Origin: Streptomyces poonensis
GTDB taxonomy: Bacteria > Actinomycetota > Actinomycetes > Streptomycetales > Streptomycetaceae
Length of the DNA: 64,000 bases
Assembly (NCBI RefSeq): GCF_014650915.1
Contig: NZ_BMVW01000003.1
Location: 347,384 to 411,383 of the forward strand
Reading direction: 5' to 3'
Shown here: piece after piece, positions 8,744 to 17,476 of the stretch
Layout of the letters: every line of letters starts with the position of its first letter
Position numbering within the stretch: position 1 is the first letter of the stretch
Notes under the pieces: generated by a model
The model's database searches: none
Seen by the model: the letters and a program-made list of their open reading frames with translations, nothing else
Told to the model about the DNA's origin: nothing
Translations under genes and position numbers: made by a program

Positions 8744-9715
8744 ATGGTGCCCCGCAAACTCATCACCACGCCCTTCACCTCCTCCAGCACCGCGGAAGAA
8801 GTACTGCGGGGCGTCGACCTCACAGGCGTCCGCGCCATCGTGACGGGAGGATCCTCCGGCATCGGGATCGAGACGGCTCGCGTGCTGGCCTCCGCCGGAG
8901 CGGAAGTGACGCTCGCCGTCCGGAACACGACTGCGGGTGACGCCGTCGCCGAGACGATCGCGAAGTCGACCGAAGGGATCCGACCCCGAGTCGTCCGGCT
9001 CGACCTCGCCAACAGGGCCACCGTCACGCACTTCGTCGACGCGTGGGACGGCCCGCTTCACCTGCTGATCAACAACGCGGGCGTGGTCACAGGCGGCCTC
9101 GAACGAACGCGTGAGGGCTGGGAGCTGCAATTCGTGACGAACCACCTCGGCCACTTCGCCCTGGCCACCGGCCTTCACGAGGCCCTGGCCCGGGGAGCGG
9201 CCGACCGCGACGGAGCACGGATCGTCTCGGTCAGTTCGACAGCGCATATGCGTTCCGGCGTCGACTTCGACGACCTCCACTTCGAGCGTCGCAGCTACGA
9301 CCCTCAGATTGCCTACGCCCAATCGAAGACGGCGAACTCCCTCTTCGCCGTCGAGGCGACCCGCCGCTGGACGTCCGACGGCATCGTTGCCAATGCGGTG
9401 AACCCCGGCGGTGTCGCGACGGGACTGCAGAGGAACTTCACAGCGCGACAGAAGGCGTCGCTCGATGCGGCCGAGGCCGCCGGAGTCTTCACGTACAAAA
9501 CGGTCGCGCAGGGAGCCGCCACCAGTATCGTCGCGGCCGTCGCCCCGGAATTCGCTCACTCCGGAGGCCACTACCTCGACGATTCACAGGAGGCCTACAC
9601 CGTGCCGAACAACGCCGACCTCGCGCAGCACCCGCACGGTGTCAAGGAATGGGCGCTCGATCCCGCCACCGCCCAGCGCCTCTGGACGGTCTCGACCGAC
9701 CTGCTCCGCGTCTGA
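8744..9715 (+). CDS. Short-chain dehydrogenase/reductase
   Basis: 323-residue NAD(P)-dependent oxidoreductase of the classical SDR fold. Seen in order: the Rossmann motif TGGSSGIG near residue 33, the NNAG motif, the catalytic Ser in VSVSSTAH, and YAQSKTAN giving the Tyr-x-x-x-Lys pair. The length and the YAQSKTANSLFAVE block match the retinol-dehydrogenase/WW-oxidoreductase-like actinomycete SDRs. The ATG at 8744 is chosen because the open frame further upstream runs through the operator and into the divergent regulator. It is probably induced by a small molecule sensed by the adjacent TetR protein; the substrate is unknown. Confidence 0.85.
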   Translation: MVPRKLITTPFTSSSTAEEVLRGVDLTGVRAIVTGGSSGIGIETARVLASAGAEVTLAVRNTTAGDAVAETIAKSTEGIRPRVVRLDLANRATVTHFVDAWDGPLHLLINNAGVVTGGLERTREGWELQFVTNHLGHFALATGLHEALARGAADRDGARIVSVSSTAHMRSGVDFDDLHFERRSYDPQIAYAQSKTANSLFAVEATRRWTSDGIVANAVNPGGVATGLQRNFTARQKASLDAAEAAGVFTYKTVAQGAATSIVAAVAPEFAHSGGHYLDDSQEAYTVPNNADLAQHPHGVKEWALDPATAQRLWTVSTDLLRV

Positions 9716-9875
9716 CCTTCGTCTGACCTCGGCGCCACAGCAAGCGGCACTGCTGCCTGCATGGTTGGGTACGGCTCTTCGGCTGGCGGGGGAGCGCTGA
9801 GCTGCTGGGGTGTGTGTCGAAAGTGGTTGTTCAGGGGCCGTGCCGTGGAGGGCGGGGCTCGGAAGCGCGCGGGCG

Positions 9876-10560
9876 ATGCTGACCGGCGCGGGTGCCGGGG
9901 ACTTTGCCACCGCCGCCGATGTGGAGGCCGAAAAGACGATCCTCGGCGTCATCCGTGCCGCGCGGCCCGATGATGCGGTGCTCGGCGAGGAAGGCGGGCA
10001 GCAGGGCGCCGGCGACGCTGTGCGCCAATGGCTGGTGGATCCCTTGTGCGGCACGCTGAACTACGCCGTCGGCACCATGCTGGTGGCCGTCAACGTGGCG
10101 CTGCGCGAGGGGGCGGCGGCGGTGGCCGACCCGTTCAACGGCGAGGTCTTCTTCACCGACGGTCAGACCGCCTGGGTGCGGCATGACGGGGCCGACGACG
10201 TGCTACTGAGGCCCGCGCCCGTTACCCGATTGGTGGACGTCAACTTGGACCCGCCGTTCCCGAGTGCGCCCGGATCCCGAGCCGTGGACCTGCTGGCCCG
10301 CCCTGAGTTCGTCGAACGTCCCGGCCGCGCGTCGTATCCACGACGCTGGCACTGGCCTGGGTCGCTGCCGACAAACGCGCCGCGTATGTCACCGATGGCG
10401 GCGACCTCTCCAGGAGCGTGCATTTCGCGGCCGGCATCGCTTTGTGCCGGGCTGCTGGCTGTCCTGGACACCACCCCCTCGGCCACCAGGCCGTCCAGAC
10501 CGCGGCAGCCGCGCTCCCCTACCCCTCCCGCGTCATCGCGCCCCTCGCCCCTGCGGCTCA
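9876..10560 (+). pseudogene. Inositol monophosphatase-family relic
   Basis: Remnant of an IMPase/FBPase-like phosphatase. Recognisable are DFATAADVEAE, VLGEEGG (metal-binding Glu region) and WLVDPLCGTLNYA, a variant of the D-P-x-D-G-T metal site found in a streptomycete subgroup, followed by VAVNVALREG. Near 10315 the frame shifts, and the C-terminal site continues in another frame as STTLALAWVAADKRAAYVTD, GGDLSRSVHFAAGIALCRAAG. The N-terminal helix and C-terminal end are missing. A non-productive fragment. Confidence 0.7.
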
Positions 10561-10600
10561 CCAGCAACCTCGCCCGGGCCAACCGGCAACTGCACACGAC

Positions 10601-10862
10601 AACCCCGCCGCCTTCGAACCCGACGTCGCCGCCTCGCTGTCTGTCCTGGCGATGATCTTGGCGACGGGGAGTGAGCTTCTCAGAGCACTACTCGCCACGG
10701 GGGAGGCTGTGGAACTGTGCCGCCGCTGTGTCGGCACGCTGCCTTCAGCTTTTCCTCGACTCCCTGCCGTGCTGGGTCCGCAGGCCCGGTTGCTGGACGG
10801 CATCGGACGTCATCAGCAGGCGGAGCAAGCGCGTCGCCGGCTCGGGGAGAATCCGCTGCCGC
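10601..10862 (+). pseudogene. TPR-repeat protein fragment
   Basis: NPAAFEPDVAASLSVLAMIL, then LLATGEAVELCRRC and GRHQQAEQARRRL, match the tetratricopeptide units of the large Streptomyces TPR/NB-ARC-like proteins (consensus NPAAFEPDLAASLNNLG...A..EAVELYRRLA). The fragment is fused in frame behind the second reading frame of the IMPase relic and has no start of its own, so it reflects a deletion junction, not a gene. Confidence 0.55.
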
Positions 10863-11027
10863 GTTTCTGCGAATCGGGATGCGGAGCTGTGGGCCCCGCC
10901 TGTCCGGCCGCCCAGCCGCCGAGTGAGCCGGCGGCGGTCGAGGGCCGCCGCGCCCGGCCCTGGGGGGTTCGCCTCGTGGCGCGCGTCCGTCGTGGCGCGC
11001 GTCCCTCGTGAAGCGATGCAGCGATTT

Positions 11028-11065
11028 GCCTATATGGTTTAGGTGAACGCATACTACCTATAGGC
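11028..11065. promoter_or_regulatory. Inverted repeat GCCTATA-N24-TATAGGC
   Basis: Arms at 11028-11034 and 11059-11065, in a locally AT-rich patch just before the TetR gene at 11087. The right arm overlaps a plausible -10 region. It may be an autoregulatory TetR site; the wide spacing makes this less certain than the other operators here. Confidence 0.4.
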
Positions 11066-11086
11066 TCATCGAGAGTAGGTGATGGT

Positions 11087-11656
11087 ATGGGCAGGGCAGG
11101 ACTGACCCCGGAGCGGCTGACCCTCGCCGGTGCGGAACTTGCCGACGAGGCCGGTTTCGAGCAGGTGACCCTTTCGGCGCTCGCCCGGCGCTTCGACGTG
11201 AAGGTCGCGAGCCTGTACTCGCACCTGAAGAACTCCCAGGAGCTCAAGACCCGGATCGCGCTGTTCGCGCTGGAGGAACTCGCCGACCGGGTCGCCGACG
11301 CCGTGGCCGGACGTGCGGGCAAAGACGCCCTGACTGCCTTCGCGAATGCCTACCGGGACTACGCCCGGGCGCACCCCGGCCGGTACGACGCAGCCCGGTT
11401 CAGGCTCGACCCGCAGACGGCCGCAGCCAGTGCCGGCGTCCGGCACGCGCAGATGACACGGGCGATTCTGCGCGGCTACGACCTGGCAGAGCCGGATCAG
11501 ACACACGCGGTCCGCATGCTGGGCAGCGTCTTCCACGGTTACGTCAGCCTGGAGACAGCCGGTGGCTTCAGCCACACGAACGTCGCCTCGCAGGAATCGT
11601 GGGCCTGGACCCTGGACGCCCTCGACGCCGCGCTGCGGACCCGAGCCACCCCCTGA
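11087..11656 (+). CDS. TetR/AcrR regulator with WHG-type C-terminal domain
   Basis: 189 residues. The HTH occupies about residues 6-52 (ELADEAGFEQVTLSALARRF, then VKVASLYSHLKNSQEL). The C-terminal half has YRDYARAHPGRYDA and FHGYVSLE, characteristic of the WHG/TetR_C_33 ligand-binding domain. It is followed 83 bases later on the same strand by an SGNH hydrolase gene that could be its target or co-transcribed partner. Confidence 0.85.
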   Translation: MGRAGLTPERLTLAGAELADEAGFEQVTLSALARRFDVKVASLYSHLKNSQELKTRIALFALEELADRVADAVAGRAGKDALTAFANAYRDYARAHPGRYDAARFRLDPQTAAASAGVRHAQMTRAILRGYDLAEPDQTHAVRMLGSVFHGYVSLETAGGFSHTNVASQESWAWTLDALDAALRTRATP

Positions 11657-11739
11657 CCCGCGGCGTGGCACCTTCCGCGACGGTTCCCGCGCACTGACCC
11701 GATCCCCCGCCCCTCCACCTAGAACCACAGGCTGAGGCA

Positions 11740-12918
11740 ATGAGCACCGACCAGAACTGGATCGCTACCCCCATCACCGCCGACTTTCTGCGCGGGCACC
11801 TTGAAGTGGAACAGACCGCGCACGGTCTGCTGCCTCACCGGCTGCCGACCTGGGCGCGCCGACAGATTCCCGACGACCGGCTGGCTGTGGCCGAGGCCCA
11901 GCCCTCCGGCGTCCGGCTGGCCTTCCGTACCCGGGCCACCACCATCGAACTGGACGCGCTGCCCACCAAGCGGGTCTATCGGGGCTTCCCGTCCCCGCCG
12001 GACGGCGTGTACGACCTGCTGGTCGACGGCCGACTCACCGCCCAGGCCACCGTGGTCGGCGGGAACCTCCGCACGATCACCGACATGCTCACCCAGACCG
12101 CGGAGTTCACCGAGGGACCGGCGGGCACCGCCCGCTTCACCGACCTCCCCGAGGGTGAGAAGGGCATCGAGATCTGGCTTCCCCACACGGAGATCACCGA
12201 GGTGATCGCCCTGCGCACCGACGCCCCCGTCGAACCGGCCCCGGACAGGGGACGCCTGGTGTGGCTGCACCACGGCAGTTCCATCAGCCACGGCTCGAAC
12301 GCCGTCTCCCCGAGCACCATCTGGCCTGCCCTGGCCGCGGCCGCAGGCGACGTGGAGCTGATCAACCTCGGGTTCGGCGGCAGTGCACTGGTGGACCCGT
12401 TCACCGCACGTACGATGCGGGACACCCCCGCGGACCTGATCAGCGTCAAGCTGGGCATCAACGTCGTCAACAGCGACGCAATGCGCCTGCGTGCGTTCGC
12501 CCCCGCCATCCACGGCTTCCTCGACACCATCCGCGAGGGCCACCCGGCGACACCCCTGCTGGTGGTGTCGCCGGTCCTGTGCCCGGTCCAGGAAGACACC
12601 CCCGGCCCTCTCATGCCGGACCTCGCCAGCGGGTCCCTTCGGTTCAAGGCCACCGGCGATCCGGCCGAAACTGCCGCTGGACGGCTGACGCTCACCATCG
12701 TTCGCGACGTACTCGCCGACATCGTGAAGCAGCGGGCTGCCGAGGACCCGAACCTCCACTACCTCGACGGACGCGACCTCTACGGCGAGAGCGACCACGC
12801 CGAGTTCCCGCTGCCGGACGCGATCCACCCCAGTCCCGAAGGTCACCGCCGCATCGGCGAGAACTTCGCGAAACTCGCGTTCGCAGACAACGGCCCCTTC
12901 GCCACCAAGACCGGCTGA
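11740..12918 (+). CDS. SGNH/GDSL-family esterase
   Basis: 392-residue protein in two parts: an N-terminal beta-sandwich-like region (about 1-165) and a C-terminal SGNH hydrolase domain (about 170-385). Block I is HHGSSISHGS with the nucleophile Ser, block II contains NLGFGGSA, block III is LGINVVN, and block V is DAIHPSPEGH with the catalytic Asp and His. No signal peptide, so probably cytoplasmic. This layout resembles carbohydrate-esterase-type SGNH enzymes and would suit deacylation of small acyl esters, but the substrate is not readable. A very strong hairpin follows 80 bases after the stop. Confidence 0.8.
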   Translation: MSTDQNWIATPITADFLRGHLEVEQTAHGLLPHRLPTWARRQIPDDRLAVAEAQPSGVRLAFRTRATTIELDALPTKRVYRGFPSPPDGVYDLLVDGRLTAQATVVGGNLRTITDMLTQTAEFTEGPAGTARFTDLPEGEKGIEIWLPHTEITEVIALRTDAPVEPAPDRGRLVWLHHGSSISHGSNAVSPSTIWPALAAAAGDVELINLGFGGSALVDPFTARTMRDTPADLISVKLGINVVNSDAMRLRAFAPAIHGFLDTIREGHPATPLLVVSPVLCPVQEDTPGPLMPDLASGSLRFKATGDPAETAAGRLTLTIVRDVLADIVKQRAAEDPNLHYLDGRDLYGESDHAEFPLPDAIHPSPEGHRRIGENFAKLAFADNGPFATKTG

Positions 12919-12999
12919 TCCCAGGCCGACGAGGAGATCGGGCCCGGCGGCTCCGCCGCGCGCCACGCTCCAGCTGCCCGTTGACGGCACCGGGTCTCG

Positions 13000-13054
13000 G
13001 ACGCAGATGCCCGGCCCGGCCGCGCCCTCCGCGGCCGGGCCGGGCATCTGCGTC
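13000..13054 (+). terminator. Very strong 25-bp hairpin
   Basis: Perfect 25-base arms (13000-13024 and 13030-13054) around a 5-base loop, CCCTC, with stem core GCAGATGCCCGGCCCGGCC and its exact complement. It lies 81 bases beyond the SGNH esterase stop, so a Rho-independent-type terminator without a U-tract is the best call. Confidence 0.75.
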
Positions 13055-13122
13055 TCGGACGCTGCGCGAGGACCGGGCACTCAGCGGCCACCGCACGCCA
13101 GCCAGGGGACTGTAAATCGATC

Positions 13123-14779
13123 GGCTCTTCCACAATTTTCGTAGGCGTTGATCGTTCTGACGATTGGCCGCGTGAGTCGGGCTGCCGGTGCCAGGCTGGC
13201 GGTGTGTGACGTCGCCCTTGACGAACTGCTGCCCCGGCTGGCCGGATTATGAGTTGAGCGGGTGAAGGCCGGCCCGGTGGCCGTGAGGATAACCGCGTTC
13301 ACCAGGGATGGTGCGCGCCGTGCGTGCCCGGAATGTGGCCGGGAGTCTGGCTGGGTGCACTCGCGGTATGTGCGTCATGTCGCGGACGAGGCGGTCGGCG
13401 GGCGGCCCGTGGTGATCGATCTTTCGGTGCGGCGGCTGTACTGCGAGGACCCGGTCCGCCCGAGGGCAACGTTCGTCGAGCAGGTCGACGGGCTGACGGA
13501 GCGATACCAGCGCAGGACGCCGGCGCTGGGGCGGATCGTTGAGGCGGTCGCGGTGACGCTGGCGGGCTCGGCCGGTGCCCGGCTGCTCATGGTGCTGCAC
13601 CAGACGCTGTCCGCGGCGCCGGTGTTGAACTGTCTGATGCACATGCCGCTGCCCGGCCGGCTCACATCCGTGGCGGCCGGGATCGACGAGTTCACCCTGC
13701 TCAAGGGGTACCGTTATGCCACGGTCATCACGAACGCGGACAACGGCGAGCGTATCGATGTGCTGCCCGACCGTAAGGCGGGGACGGTGACCGCCTGGCT
13801 GCGTGAGCATCCCGGCGTCCGCGTGGTGTGCCGGGACGGCTCGGGCTCCTTCGCCCAGGCCACCATCGACGCCGATCCGACGATCGTGCAGGTCGGCGAC
13901 CGCTGGCACCTCTGGCACGGCCTGGCGGGGACGGTGCTGAAGGAGGTCGGCGCACACGCCTCCTGCTGGGGCAAGTTCGGTCCGCCGCTGCCCGACGGCA
14001 AGAGCGCCGCCACCACCCGTGAGCGGTGGCGGCAGGTGCACGACCTCCTCGACCAGGGCGTCGGCCTGCTCGCGTGCGCTCGCCGTCTTGGCGTGTCGCT
14101 GATTACGGTCAAGCGCTATGCCCGCCACAGCGAGCCGGACCGCATGGTCCGGACCCCCGTCTACCGGGCCTGTCCGGTAGACCCCTACCGCGATCATCTG
14201 CGCAGACGTCGCACAGAGGAACCGGCCGTCCCCGTCACCCACCTGCTGGCGGAGATCCGGGAACAGGGCTACACCGGCAGCGCCAACCTCCTGGTCCGCT
14301 ACATCAATCAAGGACGCGTCGAGGCCGACCACGCCGCCCTGTCGTCCCGCAAGGTCACCGGCCTGCTCACCTGCCGCCCCGGCCACCTCTCCGATGACCA
14401 GCGTGCTCTGCATGACCAGCTCACCGGTGCCTGCCCGGAGATGACCGTGCTGGCCGACCGGATCCGTACCTTCGCCGAGCTGCTGGTTCCGCACGAGGAC
14501 AACGCCGGGAAGCCGACGGCCTGGATCAGCCGGACTCGTGCTGCTGACCTGCCCTTTCTGCACTCCTTCGCGAACGGCCTGGAGCGTGACCGCGCCGCCG
14601 TCGATGCCGCCCTCACCCTGCCGTGGCACAACGGTCGGACGGAAGGCGCCAACACACAGATCAAGTTCCTCAAGCGTCTGATGTACGGCCGCGCCGGCCA
14701 CCGTCTCCTGCGCCAGATCGTCCTGCTCAACTGAAGCCTGGCCCGGACGATCAATGCCTACGAGAATCTTGGAAGAGCC
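13123..14779 (+). mobile_element. ISL3-family insertion sequence
   Basis: Element of about 1.66 kb. The left end starts GGCTCTTCCACAATTTTCG and the right end, read in reverse complement, starts GGCTCTTCCAAGATTCTCG; the similarity continues to about 35 bases (GTAGGCGTTGATCG against GTAGGCATTGATCG). Outside the GGCTCTTCC ends the flanks AATCGATC and GATCGATT continue the inverted symmetry, so a direct target duplication cannot be told apart from an extended terminal repeat. It encodes one transposase whose 5' end carries a stop codon. Confidence 0.8.
13262..14734 (+). CDS. ISL3-family transposase, 5' end interrupted by TGA
   Basis: About 490 residues from a GTG. It has the ISL3 zinc-binding N-terminal motif CPECGRESGWVHSRY, a helix-turn-helix region, the DDE_Tnp_ISL3 core with AGIDEFTLLKGYRYATVI (first Asp), VCRDGSGSFAQ (second Asp) and the terminal NGRTEGANTQIKFLKRLMYG with the catalytic Glu. 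Upstream in the same frame VCDVALDELLPRLAGL is readable from GTG 13202 and is then cut by TGA at 13250-13252, where relatives continue without interruption. The native start is therefore lost; initiation at 13262 would skip about 20 residues, and activity is uncertain. Confidence 0.75.
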   Translation: MKAGPVAVRITAFTRDGARRACPECGRESGWVHSRYVRHVADEAVGGRPVVIDLSVRRLYCEDPVRPRATFVEQVDGLTERYQRRTPALGRIVEAVAVTLAGSAGARLLMVLHQTLSAAPVLNCLMHMPLPGRLTSVAAGIDEFTLLKGYRYATVITNADNGERIDVLPDRKAGTVTAWLREHPGVRVVCRDGSGSFAQATIDADPTIVQVGDRWHLWHGLAGTVLKEVGAHASCWGKFGPPLPDGKSAATTRERWRQVHDLLDQGVGLLACARRLGVSLITVKRYARHSEPDRMVRTPVYRACPVDPYRDHLRRRRTEEPAVPVTHLLAEIREQGYTGSANLLVRYINQGRVEADHAALSSRKVTGLLTCRPGHLSDDQRALHDQLTGACPEMTVLADRIRTFAELLVPHEDNAGKPTAWISRTRAADLPFLHSFANGLERDRAAVDAALTLPWHNGRTEGANTQIKFLKRLMYGRAGHRLLRQIVLLN

Positions 14780-14882
14780 GATCGATTGATGCGATGAAGA
14801 GGCGGGACCTCCCGCTCCGGCCGGGTGCGGACGATGCTCGGTCCAGGAGATGAAACAGCTGTCCACAGGCAGGAGGCCCCTG

Positions 14883-15821
14883 ATGGACCGGGAACAAGCC
14901 TACGGCGGGCCGCAGATCGTCGGCATGGACCTGCACGCCCGCCGGTCGGTCTTGCTGCGGATGACACCGGAGGGCAGGCATCTGGGCCGGGCCCGCATCG
15001 ACAACAGTGCCGCCGCCCTGAAAGCGCAGATCGCGAGCGCCGGTCCCCACCCGAAGGTCGTGCTGGAGGCCGGCTACGGCTGGTACTGGGCCGTCGACAC
15101 CTTGAGGGAGGCCGGGGCGGAGGTGCATCTGGCACACCCGCTGGGGGTGAAGATGTTCACCTACCGGCGCGTGAAGACCGACGACAGGGACGCCGCCGAC
15201 CTGGCCGACCCGCTGCGGATGGGGCGGCTGCCCGAGGCCTGGATCGCTCCGCCCCGCACCCGCGAGGTCCGGGAACTGGTGCGCTACCGCCACAAGCTGC
15301 TCACCATGCGCACATCGGCCAAGGTTCAGATCCACGCGGTGCTGGCCAAGGCCGGTCTGCGCGTGCCGGTGAGCGACCTGTTCGGCAGGGCCGGCGGCGA
15401 CTGGCTGGCCCAGATTTCGCTGCACGGCTCCTACCGGACACGCGTCGCCTCGCTGCTGCGGCTGATCGCCTTCCTCGAGAAGAAGGAGATCACCGACATC
15501 GAGAAGCTCACCGCGCAGGCACTCGCCGATGATGCCGGCTACCGCGCGGTGCAGACGATTCCCGGCATCGGCCCGGTCTTCGCCGCCGTGATGGTCGCCG
15601 AGATAGGCGATGTCACACGCTTCGGCGGCCCCGCCCCGCTGTGCTCCTGGGCCGGGCTGACGCCCCGCCACCGCGCGTCCGACACCAAGGTCCGCCGCGG
15701 ATCAATCACCCAGCAGGGTTCACCGCTGCTGCGCTGGGCCTGTGTCGAAGCGGTGCAGCGCTGCACCTCCGATTCGTCGGCCGCCGCCAGCAGCACCACG
15801 ACTGCCGCGTCACCGCCATGA
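14883..15821 (+). pseudogene. IS110-family transposase, 3' truncated
   Basis: ATG at 14883 follows AGGAGG. The N-terminal DEDD (RuvC-like) domain shows GMDLHARRS, VLEAGYGWYW and VKTDDRDAADLAD. The C-terminal Transposase_20 domain shows IPGIGPVFAAVMVAEIGD, LCSWAGLTPRH and the Ser-containing ITQQGSPLLRWACVEA. Homology then stops near 15760, about 80 residues short of the usual end, and the frame runs into GH43-derived DNA. Both catalytic domains are present but the C-terminal helices are lost. It lies 100 bases after the ISL3 element; no second IS end is visible. Confidence 0.75.
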
Positions 15822-16246
15822 CCGACCCGGGTACGGGACGCGGTGGTCTGTGCGTACGCCTGGACGAGGCCCACCATGACGAGGTCGAGGCCGGAAACGG
15901 GGAGGTCCGCGTCGCCGCCCGCATCGGACCACTGCGCCAGACCGTGACCCGCCGGCCGGCCCCGGCCGGGCCGCTGCCCCTCACCGTGACGATCCGCACG
16001 TCGGGCCTCGTGCCCGCGTCACCCGAACTCACCGACGGCGGCACCACGGGCCCCGACACCATCGCCTTCTGGCTCGGCGATCCCGACGCTCCGGACGCCC
16101 GGCCGCTCGCCGAACTGGACGGACGCTACCTGTCCACCGAGGTCGCCTGCGGCTTCACCGGCCGAGTGATCGGCATGTACGCCACCGAGGGCGCGGTCGC
16201 CTTCGACTGGTTCGAGTACACCCCGACCCCCGCGCCGTCCGTGTGA
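15761..16246 (+). pseudogene. GH43 beta-xylosidase, C-terminal fragment
   Basis: A frame different from the IS110 one reads FVGRRQQHHDCRV, RLDEAHHDEVEAG, VRVAARIGPLRQTV and finally GRYLSTEVACGFTGRVIGMYA, VAFDWFEYTP before the stop. This is the concanavalin-A-like C-terminal domain of GH43 beta-xylosidases/arabinofuranosidases; the five-bladed catalytic domain is missing. The cut coincides with the truncated end of the IS110 transposase, so one event removed both. It indicates that the arabinoxylan locus once began with a GH43 gene. A terminator follows the intact stop. Confidence 0.8.
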
Positions 16247-16255
16247 CGCCCGGCG

Positions 16256-16292
16256 GCGGGCGGGTGCCCCACCCTGCTGGGCACCCGCCCGC
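16256..16292 (+). terminator. Hairpin after the GH43 fragment
   Basis: Perfect 14-base arms GCGGGCGGGTGCCC (16256-16269) and GGGCACCCGCCCGC (16279-16292) with a 9-base loop, starting ten bases after the GH43 stop. Confidence 0.75.
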
Positions 16293-16380
16293 AGCCGACT
16301 GACCCGCCCCCGGCCGAGGTGCCTCCCCGGTCCCCAACCCCTGGCCCCCGGACGGCCGCCTCGCCGGTTAACCTGTGCCC

Positions 16381-17439
16381 ATGCCTCCCCGACCAGCCGG
16401 ATCGCGCCCCACACTGTCGTTGGTGGCCAAGACCGCCGGTACGAGCGTGCCCACCGTGTCCAAGGTGCTGCGAGGCGGAACCGACGTTTCGGCGGAGACG
16501 CGCGCGAAGGTCATGGAAGCCGTGCGCGCCGTCGGCTACACCCGCCGGGCCGGGTCCAAGGGCGAGAGTGTGCGGCACGAGGGCGGCTTGTCCCACGTGC
16601 TCGATCTCGTGGTCACCCACTTCGAGGGGTCATGGGCGAACCTGCTGATAGCCGGGGTCGGGCGAGAAGCGGCAGCAGCGGGACTCGATGTCGTACTGAC
16701 GCTGGCCGAGCCGCACAGCGACTGGGTGTCGCGGGTGCTGAGAAGGCGCACCCTCGGCGCGATCGGGACGCTGGTCGATCCCGCCTCGCGGCAGTTCGGC
16801 GCACTCTTCGCCGCGGGCGTGCCCGTGGTGCTGATCGACCCGATGAGCACACCGCCGTCAGGGGTGGCGAGCGTCGGCGTGGCGAACTGGGAAGGCGGCC
16901 GTATGGCCGCTGAGCACCTGCTGTCCCTCGGCCATGTGCGGATGGGGGTGGTCGCCGGCCATGCCCGCCATCTCTTCAGCCGAGCGCGCGTCGACGGTTT
17001 CCGTGCGGCGGCCGACACGGCGACCGCCGGCAGTGCCACGGTGTCGGTGGCCCACGGCGGATGGAACCGCGCCAAGGCGACGACCGCCACCCATACCCTG
17101 CTCGACAGCGACCCGGGGATCACGGGGATCTTCGCCTGCGCGGACTCCATGGCACTCGGCGTCTACGACGCACTGGATGCCCGGGGCCTGCGGATTCCCG
17201 AGGACATCAGTGTCATCGGTTTCGACGACCTGCCCGAGGCGCAGTACATCACCCCCGGACTGACGACCGTCAGACAGCCCAGCACTGAGTTGGGCGCCGC
17301 GGCGGTCAAGCTCCTGATCGAGCTGTCCCGGCGTGAATACGGCGGCGCCCGGTCCCCCGCCCGCATGAAGCTGGCCACCGAGCTGGTCGTCCGTGCCTCC
17401 ACCGGACCCGTGCCGACGACCGCGGCGCCACGCCGATGA
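16381..17439 (+). CDS. LacI-family regulator of arabinoxylan locus 1
   Basis: 352 residues. The HTH lies at about residues 12-58 (LSLVAKTAGTSVPTVSKVLRG plus hinge helix). The periplasmic-binding-protein-like core follows, with WEGGRMAAEHLLSLGHVRMG, GIFACADSMALGVYDAL and VIGFDDLPEAQYITPGLTTV. The in-frame GTG six bases upstream is possible but the ATG fits better. It stands between the GH43 remnant and a convergent operon of esterase, GH51 and ABC importer, so it most likely represses that operon and the divergent GH39 gene in response to a xylo- or arabino-oligosaccharide. The 14-bp palindrome at 24086 is its best candidate site. Confidence 0.85.
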   Translation: MPPRPAGSRPTLSLVAKTAGTSVPTVSKVLRGGTDVSAETRAKVMEAVRAVGYTRRAGSKGESVRHEGGLSHVLDLVVTHFEGSWANLLIAGVGREAAAAGLDVVLTLAEPHSDWVSRVLRRRTLGAIGTLVDPASRQFGALFAAGVPVVLIDPMSTPPSGVASVGVANWEGGRMAAEHLLSLGHVRMGVVAGHARHLFSRARVDGFRAAADTATAGSATVSVAHGGWNRAKATTATHTLLDSDPGITGIFACADSMALGVYDALDARGLRIPEDISVIGFDDLPEAQYITPGLTTVRQPSTELGAAAVKLLIELSRREYGGARSPARMKLATELVVRASTGPVPTTAAPRR

Positions 17440-17476
17440 CGCGGGCAGGCGTGTTCCGGTCGCTTTCCGGTCGGTC

